Positions 35,782 to 47,506 are shown, counted from the stretch's first letter. The stretch: DNA of 64,000 nucleotides from Endocalyx cinctus (GCA_001600455.1 BCKC01000003.1:3978206-4042205); one strand, 5' to 3'. The notes: a model not told the origin generated them from the sequence alone. Translations and numbers: made by a program.

Positions 35782-38714
35782 AATTGGATAACGTCAGACA
35801 AAAAGGTGAGATAAATATGGTTGCTTAATAAACACGACCGAGGCTTTTTTTTTTTTTCTCGTCTCAATGGTAACAAGAATTCAGCTGTTCTGGTTTTTTC
35901 TGGAAGGCAAAGATTGGATAAATATGTCGACGATTGTAATGTGTCAGGTTCTTATATGTAATGTCTCATAGTTGCCTGGCTAGTAATATATAATGCGATT
36001 CGACCAAAGTTTCAGAGAAGCCCAGGGGAAATTCGTCGAGCTAAGGAACTATACACAAAACAGAAAAAAAAAAATATGTACGTCTATACAGACCCAAATA
36101 ATATGTGAAATGGATAATTCGTCGAGAAAGGCCTTAGAAAAGATGAGGGGTATTGATACGTATAAATACAACAAATATCAATGATTCTTTCATTTTCAAT
36201 GATACAATGAGTTCTATATGTATACTATGTACATATGTTCCCGGAATATACTTGTAGAGACAGTCGGGATCCGTTGGCAAAAAATTGGTCCGACTTGCCA
36301 GTGTATATACTTAAAACAGAGTAGCATCTGAGATTGGCCTATAACGAACGGACGCGAATCCGAGGAAGATCAGGGATCCTTGTCTAAAGTGGGCTGTAAA
36401 GGATGGTAGACTACCTCATATTTTCCTATTCCATTCACGAGCTTACTAGGGGTCTTACGAGTTTGAGCAATCAGAAAGGATGACCAGCTAACCTGGCTGG
36501 CTGGTCAGCACGATTGTGCATTTTGACCCATGAGTAGAATCAGGTATACGAATCTTTTATTTTATTTCTTTAGTCGAGAATGCGTGCGCTTAGTGTAGTT
36601 AACTTCACAGTAACTCATTCTTCTAGCAATGCGACAGATTTAAGCGATCTATCCGATCCGAAACAATAAACGAGTTTTTACCCAAGCACAACAAAGTAGT
36701 CGGAGAAGACCCATGGATAGGTAGTTAGTACTACTTTCTGTCAGGTGACTAAGAAATAATACCTAGTTGTGCATAAATTATACAATACGAAGGAAACGGT
36801 AAGGAGTAAAAATTTAAAACGGTTCTTAGAATAGTACTCCGTACTCCGTATTCAAAACGGATTATTAGAAACCATCTTCCCGTAAACTCCGATATTCCGG
36901 TCCTTCGGAGACATTTCGATCAGATAATTAATTACCTAATGTCTGAGCCACGTAACCGAATCACGGCATCATCATCAATCCATGGTTTACTTCACCCGAG
37001 CGTGATATAGATATGTATGAATCACCAAGCTCACTCTAGCAAGACCGGCACAGTTGATGAAGTACTTTTAAAACCTCTGTCAGTACTTTTGTTTTTAGCT
37101 TAACTAGACTAGAGACTCGTCCTTGGTTCTGTTTCCCAGTCTTTCGGGCAAAAAAAAAGCGACGGTCTCTTCTGAAATCGCCAACATTTTAAAACTAATA
37201 TAGACTTGATCTGTCTGCCTAGATTGGGTTTTATACAGCGCTTCTTTAGTTACTTCTCTGGCGCTCGATGATGGAAATACGTCGGAACTTCTAGTAAGAG
37301 GGGGGGGGGTTAGTTTGTCGAGTTATGCTATCTTATACACCGCTTAAATAAAAACAACATTCTAGAAAAGTCCTAGAAGACTGATACCACATGCAAGAAG
37401 TTACAGGAGACAAAATGCTCCAATAGTAGCCGGCTTAAGGTAGGTTATCGAGTCCTACATTAGAAATGATATGGATCGCCTAAATTCCATGGTAAGCAGA
37501 TCTGTCGAGATAAAACTCTATGGTATTGAACTCTTCAAGTACTTGACTTTACACGACCGAACCATATGAAATCGTTATACGAAGTAAATGTAAAGAGAAA
37601 AGGAAGAAGCCAGGAAAGAGTTAGGGGTGTGGTTGTGATTAGTGTAAAGGATCGGCGCCAAATAATTATAGGTAAAGGGGTAAGTTGTACTCCGTAGTCC
37701 TACCCCCGTTACGGTTATCGTTAATACGAGGGAAAGAAACGTGCTGAAAAGGTATTGATCATGATTCTCATTCAAAATGAGCTGAGGAAAAAGGAAAGGA
37801 AGGTGAGTGGCATGGAGTGATGCTGGTTGTGAGTGTTGTCGCTGTTTCACATCCTGCTTTATCTTCATCACCTGCGTCAATTCATCTCGTATTCTTTGAG
37901 TTATACTTGAAAGTTTTATGATTTCTCTATCTCGATCTCTGGGCTGCTAGGGTGCAAGTAGCCGCCGCTGTAGCTGTTGCTAATGATGATGACGATCCAT
38001 ACGAGTCATAATGCTCTTTGGAAAAGAATGGCTAATTATAAGAAAGAATAGATGTAAAAAATAAAGTGGAATAGGTATCAGAAAAAGGGATAGAGTGATA
38101 ATTCTCGGTGATCACCTGTCTGATATTGCTTTTGGTGGTATTTATATCACAGCAAACCGGTACGGGAAGTTGCTCAACTAACTGGTATCATCAGGCCTCA
38201 GTTGGGTCAGGTACGTAAGTATAATTAATTACCCCTTACGCATGGTATATACTTATTTAGTCAATTCCACGCGTAGATGATGCGTACATTTATCCAGTGC
38301 AAAGCGAATGCTAAGGATGCATAAGTTTTCACGAAATCAAAGTGAAGTCTAAACAAGGAAATAATTATTGTATTCTGTGTTCTTGCAACCTCGTTCCGCG
38401 CCCCATTTATAGCCGCTTTTACATGTTTAACCTCCCGGGTTTGACATCCTCTTCTTTTATGTCTAAGCCGGATATATTATAAACAGTATTTATTCCGTCA
38501 CATGCTTAACAGAAGTGTTAGCTCGAATTCAGACTCCCGCCACAATTTATTTGACTCAACGAACCAATTTGAATACCCGCATAAATAGCTGTGGTCAAAC
38601 TCTATAAACAGAGACCTAACGGGGATAATATCAGATAATGGGTCGCTAAACAATATTGATAATTACTGTTAAACATTATCGGATTTATCTATTTATCTCT
38701 CATCATCTTTATTT
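35782..38714. other. Large AT-rich gap between the two P450 genes
   Basis: Nearly 3 kb with no supportable gene. Several short open frames (for example 37575-37880, minus) show no motif. The 9-mer TACTCCGTA occurs twice, sharing two bases, at 36835-36850 and once more at 37688-37696. It may hold the first P450's promoter and the second P450's 3' region. Confidence 0.45.
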
Positions 38715-40527
38715 TTAGAAGTCGGCACGCTCCAAGCGAACGTAACAGTCGGTAGGTTCCCTAGCGAACTTCTGCACGGCGTTGAAGCCGTTGAGTTCGT
38801 GCGGGATAGGCAGAAGCTTGAAGTGCCATACGATAAGCATGAACTGAATCCTCAGGGCCTGCAAGGCGAGCTTCTTGCCGAAGCAACTCCTCGGACCCAG
38901 ACCGAAGGCGAGCTGAGGCCCCGCGGTGGCGTTAAACGTCTCGGATCCCGTGTCCGGATCCGACTCGAGCCAACGTTCCGGGTGAAACTCGGAGATATCC
39001 TGGTCGTCCCACAACCCCGTCAGGGCCTTGCCGTGGGGGCCGGTTCGAGCTCCGGGACTACGTTCCGAGTCTTTGACCGGCATGCCAGGTTCTAGGTACC
39101 CGGGGCCATTGGCCATGAGGAAGACGTTGGTGCCCTTGGGTACCATTCGTCCCAGTATCTCGGCGTCCCGAAGCGCTTCCCGCACTACGAACGCAATGGT
39201 GTTTGAGTGCCGCAGGACCTCCTCCACCGTCGCGTCGAGGTAAGGGACGCGGGCTTTAGCGAGCTCCTGGTACGTCGGGGCGCGCATCTTGGCGACGGCG
39301 TCGGGGAAGGCGTCGCGCAGGGTGGCGCGGAGCTTGCGCTGGGCTTCTGGGTTAACGGTCAAGAACTTGACCCCCCACGCGACCGTCGTGGCGCTCGTGT
39401 CGTGGCCGGCCATCATGAAGCCGAAGAACTCGTCCTGGATGACGTGCTTGCAATACTGCGGGGAGCGGCCCTCCTTCTCGGCTATCTCTCCCTCCCGTAG
39501 TAGAACTGAGTGCAGGGCGCTACGGGGCTCTTTATCTCCCTTGCGGATCAGGTCGACGCACTCGTCGATCCGGTCGCGGAGGTACTTGTCCTTGATGCCG
39601 ATGGCTTTTCTCATGTAGGGGAACTTGCGGAGAACCCACGAGGTGGTGACGGGGGCGGGCGAGAGCTGAGTTTCCGTCACGGAGTTGGTGAGGACCAGGA
39701 TCGAGGCGAAGGGTTCGGGTACTTTGGCGTCCGGGAACGGTACGGGCTTGTCCTTGTCGGCGGGCAGCATGGGCGTCCAAGCCTGGATAGCGTTAAGACG
39801 TTGGAAGGTAATACTGTCGGCCTCGTCGAGCCCGAAGGAAGACGAGAAGATGGAGTCTAGAGCAACGTAGGTGATGTCGTGGTGGGCGGAGAAGGGCCGA
39901 CCTTTGGCCATATCGCACTTGGCCTGCCACGCCTTGATGAAGAGCGTGGCCGACTTATATACCTCGGGCGCGCTGATCTGGTTGACGAAAGTGGGCGCCA
40001 TCAGGTGGTTGATCAGGTTACGGCCGTGCTTAAAGCGGACGTCGTTGGATTGGAACTGGATGTGATGCTCGGGCAGGATGCCGCCGATGAGCTCACCAAA
40101 GAAACTGCTGCGGTCGAACTCCTTGGTCCGCCGCAGTAGTATGTCCTGTGCCTCGTGCGGATCCGTAACGACAACCCATGGGGCAGCACCGGGCTTGATA
40201 AACGCCTGTACGATGGGGCTCCGGTGGCGCGTCGTAAGGGACGTCAGCCAGCACTGTTTACCGGATGAAGCTCATTGCCGTTTTTTATTAGTTACACCAT
40301 GATGCAAATATTAAATGTGTTTTTCTTTTAAAACTTACAAATATGCGCTTCGTCTTCATCACGTATCCCATCATCTCGGGAACGTCACCAAACAGCTTAG
40401 TAGCCGCATCTCGATTGTATGGAATACCTAGAATCGGTTTGGGGAGAAGCCGTCGATATCCGACGTAAAGAGCGATGAGAACTATCCCGCAGACGACGGT
40501 ACTCTGAAGGGAAAATAAGCTAAACAT
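38715..40527 (-). CDS. Cytochrome P450 monooxygenase (second)
   Basis: 575 aa from exons 40527-40339 and 40253-38715. Exon 1 (MFSLFSLQSTVVCGIVLIALYV...) supplies a membrane anchor and KRIF; GTAAGT follows. The acceptor AACAG at 40254 restores the frame to WLTSLTTRHRSPIVQAF. Motifs: I-helix MAGHDTSATTVAWG, ExxR in VEEVLRHS (EVLR), PERW in FHPERWLES, and the heme loop FGLGPRSCFGKKLA with the Cys near residue 520. HIQFQSNDVRFKHGRNLINHLMAP is the usual C-helix region. It differs clearly from the first P450, so this is not a recent duplication. The substrate is unknown. Confidence 0.92.
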
Positions 40528-41765
40528 TTTTTTTTCTTGAGAATTTCCAGTAAAATTATGATGATCGAGATAGCTACTTCTATTGCTATTACTATTGTTA
40601 CTACCAACGACAACGCCAATGGACAAAAAAAAAGCGTATCAAGAGAGGGGGAAGCAGCACCAGTCAGTAGTTAGACATAGGCCAAACCCATTAAAACGAG
40701 TGCTAAAAAAAGAAAAAGAAAAGAAAAACAGAAGTTGTGATATTAATTTCTCGGCGTCTTAATAATATGCAAGCCTACTAGGCCTATCAGGTACTTTCAG
40801 GTCACTACTGCAATGTTTTATACACTTGCATTAGATGAATGCAGCAGGTTTACATCGCACAATCACGATTGGGTGAAAGTCTGCTGATGAGGCTGGACGA
40901 GTGACCTGATTTACAAACACTTCTGGGGTTTACATTATAAGCGTGGTTCGAATGACCCCCAAATACAAGGGCATCTCACAATAATTATACATAGTATATC
41001 GTTCACTCTGGAAGATTGACTTCCGACGACTTTCAAGGAAAACGTGCGGAAGAAATATATAAATGCGGCATGTTCCATGCTAGCAAAGTAAACCCGAGCC
41101 GTTCATCAGTATTATCTTCCCTTCCACATGTGAGTGCTAAGAATAGGGGGGTACGGTAAACCTGCGGACAATAGTTTTGTCAGGCATATATGTTTCCTAC
41201 TCGTTCTTTTTTTCTGACCAATGTAAAATAATTTGGTACGGAAGGGGAGTGAAATCATCCCGGAACTTGGCAGATAAATTTTGGAACTTTATTTATCCAA
41301 ATCTAAGGTTGATTACACTAATATTGAAGTCCGCTGAGCCTACGTTATATATTTACTGTAGGCACATCTAAGAATCAGAGGCGCGACTTGTAAAGTGCTG
41401 CCATTACTATGGGGCCGAGCAGGCGCCGTAAGTAACGGTCTACCGGTAGTACCGAGTAATCAGCTACATCATTTAAAGTAGTATGAACTGTGAAGGATTC
41501 TCCTGCAGTAACCTCGCGTGTTCCCGCACAATCACTGCATGAGCATGGGAATTACACCTGTAGGAAATTATATACGGGTATACATATAACACATAGAGTG
41601 TACATATGTAAATACTTTAACTAAGGGAGTGTGTAACTCGATTAACTGTATCCGGCAATTGCCTGAATTGGAAAGTGTTATTGTATGCTGCAACGGAAAA
41701 GGTGTGGAATTAAATTTATTTTTACCCTCACTTCATAGTTCATAATCACACGCTAACCATATTAC
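40528..41765. other. Intergenic region upstream of second P450
   Basis: About 1.24 kb, AT-rich, with A-rich tracts near 40700. It holds the promoter of the second P450 and the 3' region of the fusion gene. No gene supported. Confidence 0.4.
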
Positions 41766-44192
41766 CTACTTTCCTCGAATATCAAATCGCTTACCGCCTT
41801 CTTCAGCCAAGCCATGCTTTTCCATCTTCCCCGTCGGCGTCCTCCTAATGTTCGAGACAAACTCGATTACACTAGGCACCTGAAAACGGGCCATACGCTG
41901 AACTGCCCACTTCCAAAGGGCTTTCTCGTCGACGGTGGATCCCGGTCGCATCAGCGCCGCCAATTTTATATCTTCTTCCGTTCCCGGCCCTAGCTGAGAC
42001 GGAATACCGTACGCCGCCGCAAGGATTACGTCCGGGTGTTGCAGAAATTCTTCCTCCACCTCCGAAGCATTCACGTTCTCCCCTCGTCTGCGGATTACGT
42101 CCTTGACTCGTCCCACAAAGTAGACGTTACCGTCTTTATCCACTTTGGCGATATCCCCCGTATGCAACCAAAGCCCGGAGAATGCGACGGCGGTATTTTC
42201 GGGGTCGTTGAAATAGCCTTTGAAAAATGTATTGGGCACGTCGCTTCGCAGAAGGAGATGACCTTCCGTATTTGGAGGTAGCTCTTCATCCATATCATTC
42301 GCGATTCGAAGCTGATATCCCTGCTTCAATCGGCCGCAGGAGCCCGCCGGGAGTGGGATATCACTTTGCTGAAATATCGGTAAGCTAGCTTCCACGCTGC
42401 CGTACAGGGTAATCAATCGGTGGCCAAATCTCTGCTCGTAGTCCTTCGCGAACTGAGGTATGGGTACACCCCACGCAAGTCGCACTTTGTGGTCTCGGTC
42501 TTGGGCTTTCGAGGGTTGTTTATAAGTCAAGGCCAGCGTGGCTCCCATAAAGTCATAGACCGTGGCATTGGTTTCTCTGATCTCATCCCAGAATTTGCTT
42601 GCACTAAAGCGAACTGATAGCGCAGCGACGGCGCCAAGGAGCATGGCTGGGATTACAGTCAGGGCGGTAGCGTCAGCGTGGAATAGCGGAAATGGGCAGT
42701 AAAGGACATCGTCCTCTCGAATTCCACACCCGTCTATCAACGTCTGTGCTTGTAATATGAAGTATTCATGGGACAGTACACAGGGCTTGGATTTACCTGT
42801 TGTCCCGCTTGTATACAAGAATGCTGATGTAGTAGCCGGTGTAACGTCGACAGGTTCAGCGACGACTTGACTGTCGAAGAGATGAGCGAAGTTGTTTGAA
42901 TTTTCATCGCTGGTACCATTGACAAATGTGTACTGGGGGGAGAAGGCGCCCACTTCTTTGAACGTTTCCAAAAACTCTTGATCCAGAATCACCAACTTCG
43001 GTTCCGACGCTCTCACCACATGTGTCAAGGTGACCGACCTGAGCTCCACATTGATGGGCACCCAAACCGCCCCCAGCCGATTGGCAGCCATCCAAAGATA
43101 GACCATCTCAACACTGTTTCGCATCATCACCAAGACTCGGTCGTTTTTATCAACGCCATGACGTTTCAGTCCACCGGCCAATTTCCCGGCCTCCGCGTCA
43201 ACTTGCCGAAAAGTGAAATCCTGTCCTGCAAAACGAATGAAAGTCCGGTCTGGGAAGTTCTTTATCGCGTGGGCCAACGCCGAATTGATGTCCCTCAACC
43301 GAGACTCCTGTGTGATTCCATTATTATTACTCGCTGTTACATTATCATGACTGCCGATATTTCCGATACTCCTCGGAGCGGCCACAGAGGATGCGAGAAT
43401 GCCGTCTGTATTTGTCACGGGTGCCTTGCGAGCGCGAAAATCGGAAAACGCCTTATCCGCGTCGCTTTGCGCGAAGCAGTAGCTGGCGACGTTGACTTCG
43501 TCTTCGAGGCAGGACTCCATGTTGGTGAATAACTGCCGCTCGAGCGACGTCTTGGAGGAGGATAACGCGATGGCCGGCAGTCGGGCGAGCTCCAACGCGA
43601 GCTCGCGAGCCCGCCTCTTCGGGTCCTCGCTGATCTCGGTGAGCATCCCCAGCCTGAGAGCCTCTTCGCTCCCGACCCACCTCCCGGTCAAGAGCAGCTC
43701 CTTCGCCCTTAGCAGGCCGACCATCGAGGCCAGACGCAGCGTGATGCCGCCCGTGGCGGCGTGGCCCAGCGTCGCTTCCGGAAACCGGAACTTCGCGCCG
43801 GGTCCGCCGACGACGAAGTCGGCCGCCAGCGCGATCTCGGCACCCCCGCCGACGGCGAACCCTTGCACCGCCGAGATCACCACGGCGTAGGAGGACGACG
43901 TGAGTCGCGTGATTTGCTGCAGCTGGTAGAACGCCTTCCTGAGCTCTTGGGCGGACCCTGTCGCGGGTGCGAGGGTCTGCTTCAGGTCCTCGCCGGCGCA
44001 GAATGATCGGTCTCCTGCGCCTTCGAGCACTAGAATGCGAGCGTTTTGATGCTTCTGTAGCGAAGCGACGAGCTCATCTAGAAGATCGACGTTGATGGCG
44101 TTCAGAGCCTTGGGCCGATTCAACACAATTCTGACGACTCCGTCTTGGAGAAGGTCCACGAGGACCGGGGAATGGTTCATATTGACTGACAT
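41766..44192 (-). CDS. Fused enoyl-CoA hydratase (crotonase) - AMP-forming acyl-CoA ligase
   Basis: One uninterrupted 808-aa frame with two enzymes. The N-terminal part (about 8-255) is a crotonase: oxyanion segments DRSFCAGEDL (61-70) and VQGFAVGGGAE, Glu139 in FRFPEATLG, and Glu165 in AKELLLTG. These two Glu match the catalytic pair of enoyl-CoA hydratases. A low-complexity Asn/Ser linker spans about 260-300. The C-terminal part (about 300-800) is an ANL ligase: A3 YTSGTTGKSKP (460-470), A5 YGSVEAS (597), A7 LHTGD (676), A8 GRVKDVIRRRGEN (694), A10 PTGKMEK (786-792). The closest feel is a CaiD-type hydratase joined to a CaiC-type ligase, or a feruloyl-CoA-synthetase/hydratase pair. The expected role is to activate a carboxylic acid to its CoA thioester and hydrate (or cleave) the enoyl-CoA. 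The substrate is inferred only. It is divergent from the thioesterase at 44825. Confidence 0.9.
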   Translation of the reverse strand: MSVNMNHSPVLVDLLQDGVVRIVLNRPKALNAINVDLLDELVASLQKHQNARILVLEGAGDRSFCAGEDLKQTLAPATGSAQELRKAFYQLQQITRLTSSSYAVVISAVQGFAVGGGAEIALAADFVVGGPGAKFRFPEATLGHAATGGITLRLASMVGLLRAKELLLTGRWVGSEEALRLGMLTEISEDPKRRARELALELARLPAIALSSSKTSLERQLFTNMESCLEDEVNVASYCFAQSDADKAFSDFRARKAPVTNTDGILASSVAAPRSIGNIGSHDNVTASNNNGITQESRLRDINSALAHAIKNFPDRTFIRFAGQDFTFRQVDAEAGKLAGGLKRHGVDKNDRVLVMMRNSVEMVYLWMAANRLGAVWVPINVELRSVTLTHVVRASEPKLVILDQEFLETFKEVGAFSPQYTFVNGTSDENSNNFAHLFDSQVVAEPVDVTPATTSAFLYTSGTTGKSKPCVLSHEYFILQAQTLIDGCGIREDDVLYCPFPLFHADATALTVIPAMLLGAVAALSVRFSASKFWDEIRETNATVYDFMGATLALTYKQPSKAQDRDHKVRLAWGVPIPQFAKDYEQRFGHRLITLYGSVEASLPIFQQSDIPLPAGSCGRLKQGYQLRIANDMDEELPPNTEGHLLLRSDVPNTFFKGYFNDPENTAVAFSGLWLHTGDIAKVDKDGNVYFVGRVKDVIRRRGENVNASEVEEEFLQHPDVILAAAYGIPSQLGPGTEEDIKLAALMRPGSTVDEKALWKWAVQRMARFQVPSVIEFVSNIRRTPTGKMEKHGLAEEGGKRFDIRGK

Positions 44193-44824
44193 ATAAAATC
44201 TTCAATATATATCCTTTGACTGTTATAAAAACGAGAGTATCCGGAGTACAGCTGGGTGAGGCACGCGTCATGCTTTTATAAACATTTGTCTCTATTGTGC
44301 GGTCCTAAGCAACGCTTGTATCTTTACGGACGCATGGGAAAATGACATGCGGATGACGACGGCAACAGCATCGATTCGGAATTTCATGAAGCCCCTATCT
44401 GAGATCCATAATTTTGGAGTAAGGTGGCTCGGGGGATTCTAGGTACGGAGATGTGGGGATATAGCCAACCATAAACTAACCTAGAGGAATTTCTTTGGTA
44501 ACTCATAGCGAGCGTCACAAACTTGGATTCGTAATGCAATAATTTACTCCATGCTTCTAGGGTGGATGTTGAGATCGAATGATACGTTCTATTTTCTATC
44601 AAACCCGTCAAGATCAGATTAGTCTGATTATTAACATTGGTTATTACTGCTAATCAGCACAAGATTGGAGAGGTGGGTTCAAAGGTGAGATAGTTCGGGT
44701 CTCGTGTACTTGTGAATCATAATAAATAAGAATCAATCGTATATTATTTAAAGATGGCTTGCATATGTTCTCGTCTGTCTTTTCAAATCATCTCTGAATT
44801 CAACCGTACAAATCGCTCTCTACC
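44193..44824. promoter_or_regulatory. Shared divergent upstream region of fusion enzyme and thioesterase
   Basis: 632 bases between the divergent start codons of the hydratase-ligase and the thioesterase. Contains CCGGAGTAC near 44250 and otherwise AT-rich DNA. Co-regulation is inferred from layout. Confidence 0.45.
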
Positions 44825-45427
44825 ATGCCGACGAAGAACATCCAACCAAATGAGCTCATTCATACGACACCGAGTGGCCGAGACTCCGACCTGTCTCTCC
44901 AGTCACTAATGGCTGATCATCCCGCTGTTGCAGAATTCCGGCAAAGATCTGCCGTCATCAAAGAGTTGCGTCATCCCTTACAAATTAACGACGAGGACCT
45001 CCCCTATAACCTCATACGTACAACCTTATCAGGCCCAGACATGATATCGGGAGAACCATACGTCCTTACTGACGACCAATCCGGCTCTCTCATCGCTTTC
45101 TATCATCTGGGCAAGAGAATCGCCGGCCATTCCAAGATCGTACATGGAGGCATCGCTACGGTGCTCCTTGATGAGTGCATGGGAAGGGCGTGTTTTCTGA
45201 GGTTGGCCAGCCAGGTTGGTGTCACGGCAAAGCTGGAGCTCGAGTACAAGAGTCCTATCTTCGTGCAAACCGACGTTCTCGTTCGCGCCGACGCTGTGGA
45301 GGCTGTGGGGCGAAAGGCGTGGGTGAATGGGTCGATCGAAGATGCTCGTGACGGCAAGCTACTGGTAAAAGCAACTGGTCTCTTCATCGAACCGAAGTGG
45401 GCTGCAGATATGGCCAAAGTGGTGTGA
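44825..45427 (+). CDS. Hotdog-fold thioesterase (PaaI/4HBT family)
   Basis: Single exon, 200 aa. The hotdog helix carries the family motif HGGIATVLLDECMG (107-120), with Asp116 a likely catalytic or binding residue. GVTAKLELEYKSPIFVQTDVLVRADAVEAVGRKAWVNGSI forms the strand pairs seen in 4HBT domains, and KATGLFIE closes the fold. The protein probably hydrolyses acyl-CoA thioesters. Next to an acyl-CoA ligase/hydratase fusion it could release the CoA product or recycle CoA from dead-end thioesters (inference). Confidence 0.88.
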   Translation: MPTKNIQPNELIHTTPSGRDSDLSLQSLMADHPAVAEFRQRSAVIKELRHPLQINDEDLPYNLIRTTLSGPDMISGEPYVLTDDQSGSLIAFYHLGKRIAGHSKIVHGGIATVLLDECMGRACFLRLASQVGVTAKLELEYKSPIFVQTDVLVRADAVEAVGRKAWVNGSIEDARDGKLLVKATGLFIEPKWAADMAKVV

Positions 45428-45521
45428 ATGGGAGTACCCAATATCGATGTTGTGTTTAAATTATATCATCTCGCTCCTCTTCAGGACTTTGAAGAGGAAA
45501 CACTCAATAGATCCAGTTATC

Positions 45522-47506
45522 CTAGATGAGCAATATGTCGTAATTAAGTTCGTGCATAACTTCTCTCCAGTCGATTGCGATCATCCCTGGATCGAGCCCA
45601 GATGAGCTTGAGAGTACTTCACGACGTCTCCATATCTCTTCCACAATTATTCTCACGGACTCGCGGCTCCCAATACCAAAAGACGTAGCCCAGTCAAGCC
45701 ATATTCTAGCTTTCGTCAAATCTTCATCAGTGTAGGCTTCAGCGGCAGCGATAAAAGCCGGCCAGATGGAGAAATTTCCACTGCTGTTGGCGAAGAAAAC
45801 CGATACTTCCTCGAGGGTTTTCGAGACGTACGTCTTCACCGCTTTCGGGGGAACGTCGAGGAGCGTCCGGTAAAGGTAGATGTAGGTAGCGTAAATGAAA
45901 CAATCTGACTGAGATTTTGTTTCTATTAATATTTTGGGTATTTCAGCAGCATATGCCTGAAATGGCTCTACGTCGCCTTCTGCTGCGCTTGCGCAATATT
46001 TATTCAGGCGAGAGAGTACATTTTCCAACACATCATCTACCTCCAATGCTACAGCACCGTGCTTCGCTTTATTCCGGAAGTTGGAGATAGTCGAGATGCA
46101 GTCTAAGATGTCTTGCGAAGCACCAATGGTGAATCCAAATCCAGAGGTGCTCGAGACTAAGCCGAGCATTGCGGAGTCATTATCTTCGAGCTCATATTCT
46201 AAGAACTCGGAATTCTGGTCCCGCTCGGAGGTTCCACTGATTATTTTGATGATGTTCAAACTCTGGATTGATACGCACACAAAATCCGTTATCTTCCAAG
46301 GCTCCGAGTTTTGATACTCCTTAAACAGGGACCAGGCTCCTTGTAGATGATGTCTCCACGTCGAGGGCTGACCGTTATAAATCTGCTTCTATTAGCATAA
46401 AGGAAAATGCATGCATACAGAGCTTGTGAACTAATACCTCCGAAAACATAATAGTCATAATAGACGCGCTCAGCGCCCCGAAGTCACTAATCCGACCCCT
46501 GATCGGGGGAAGCAACTTCTCTATCGCGAGCTGATAGTATTTTGACCCGACCGCCAACAATTCTGCGTCGAATCTTCTTCCTAAGTGTGCTAGATTAAAA
46601 GCCGCTTGTGCGAGCATTGCATTGTATAGGGCCCGTTGATCCGCGACAGCACAGGTCAAGGCAGTGGCCGGATAGTGGAATTTCCAGGGGTTGCGAGGGT
46701 GCTCGTAAGGCATCATTATCCCAGCTACATGAGTTACATAATGATGAAACAGCATCTTTTCAACCCAAGTAGAATCAGGAGAAACGTCCATTACCCGTGG
46801 TGTAGGTATGTTACATAGATCGACCACCGCCGGGCCGGTAAAGGGACCAGAGGCCGAAAAAACGGAGAAAGGGTTGTAAGGGGCTGGCTGCAAGCTCGCA
46901 CATCCACCTACCGGAACTAGACCGTCATACATATCACACTCAGATATGAGAAAATCGGCTAGATCGGGTGAGAGAAGTTGAAACCCTTTCCACGTTTTCT
47001 CTTTCATGATGTAAGTCTCACAAGACAAAAGATTAAAGTAAGGTTTGGCCGATATGCAGCATAAGCACTTACCACAATCAAGAATTCGCCGACCATTGGA
47101 CTTTTGGATTTGACCTTCGTCCTCAATCCACACATACTTCGGGTCATAGCCCGTGCATATCACACCGATGCGCTTACAGGCTAAGCATCCCGGTCTGCCC
47201 TCATCGCATTTGACTTTTTTCATTCCGGAAATTAGTCGGGTTTCATTCTAAGGAGCAATACATAGACGCACCTTTACGCTGTCTGCACTTCCAGCATCCC
47301 TAACAACGTTGAACGTCAGCACACCATTCCTGACATGTGTCTAGGCGGATCTAGAAGAAAGTAAAATGCAAGTGACAGGTTGCTAGTTGAGTACACCCAC
47401 TGTGAATGTTCGATCGCGCTGGCGGCCCATGGGTACAGTAAAATCTTACAAACGCCACCTTTCTGTCGTCTCGGTATGAATTTCTCAGTTGAGTCTGGCT
47501 GGGCAT
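45522..47506 (-). CDS. Zn2Cys6 transcription factor (Fungal_trans_2 type)
   Basis: Proposed 551 aa from five exons (minus): 47506-47450, 47299-47272, 47213-47073, 47000-46438, 46388-45522. The 28-nt exon 2 and exon 3 together rebuild the zinc cluster CWKCRQRKVKCDEGRPGCLACKRIGVIC. Exons 4-5 join as MTIMFSE to KQIYNGQPSTWRHHLQGAWSLFKEY, which matches the Fungal_trans_2 region of gene-cluster and GABA-type regulators. Intron 3 (47072-47001, 72 nt) is a multiple of three with no stop, so its removal is a guess; exon 1 is also less certain. It lies between the thioesterase and the dehalogenase-like gene and is a candidate regulator of this group. Confidence 0.72.

Noticed and set aside
37575..37880. 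101-codon minus-strand open frame in the P450 interval
   Set aside because: AT-rich codons, hydrophobic but no motif, no start context of note.
40940..40965. GGTTCGAA sequence resembling a tRNA T-loop
   Set aside because: The flanks do not form the paired T-arm, and no D-arm, anticodon arm or acceptor stem is found.
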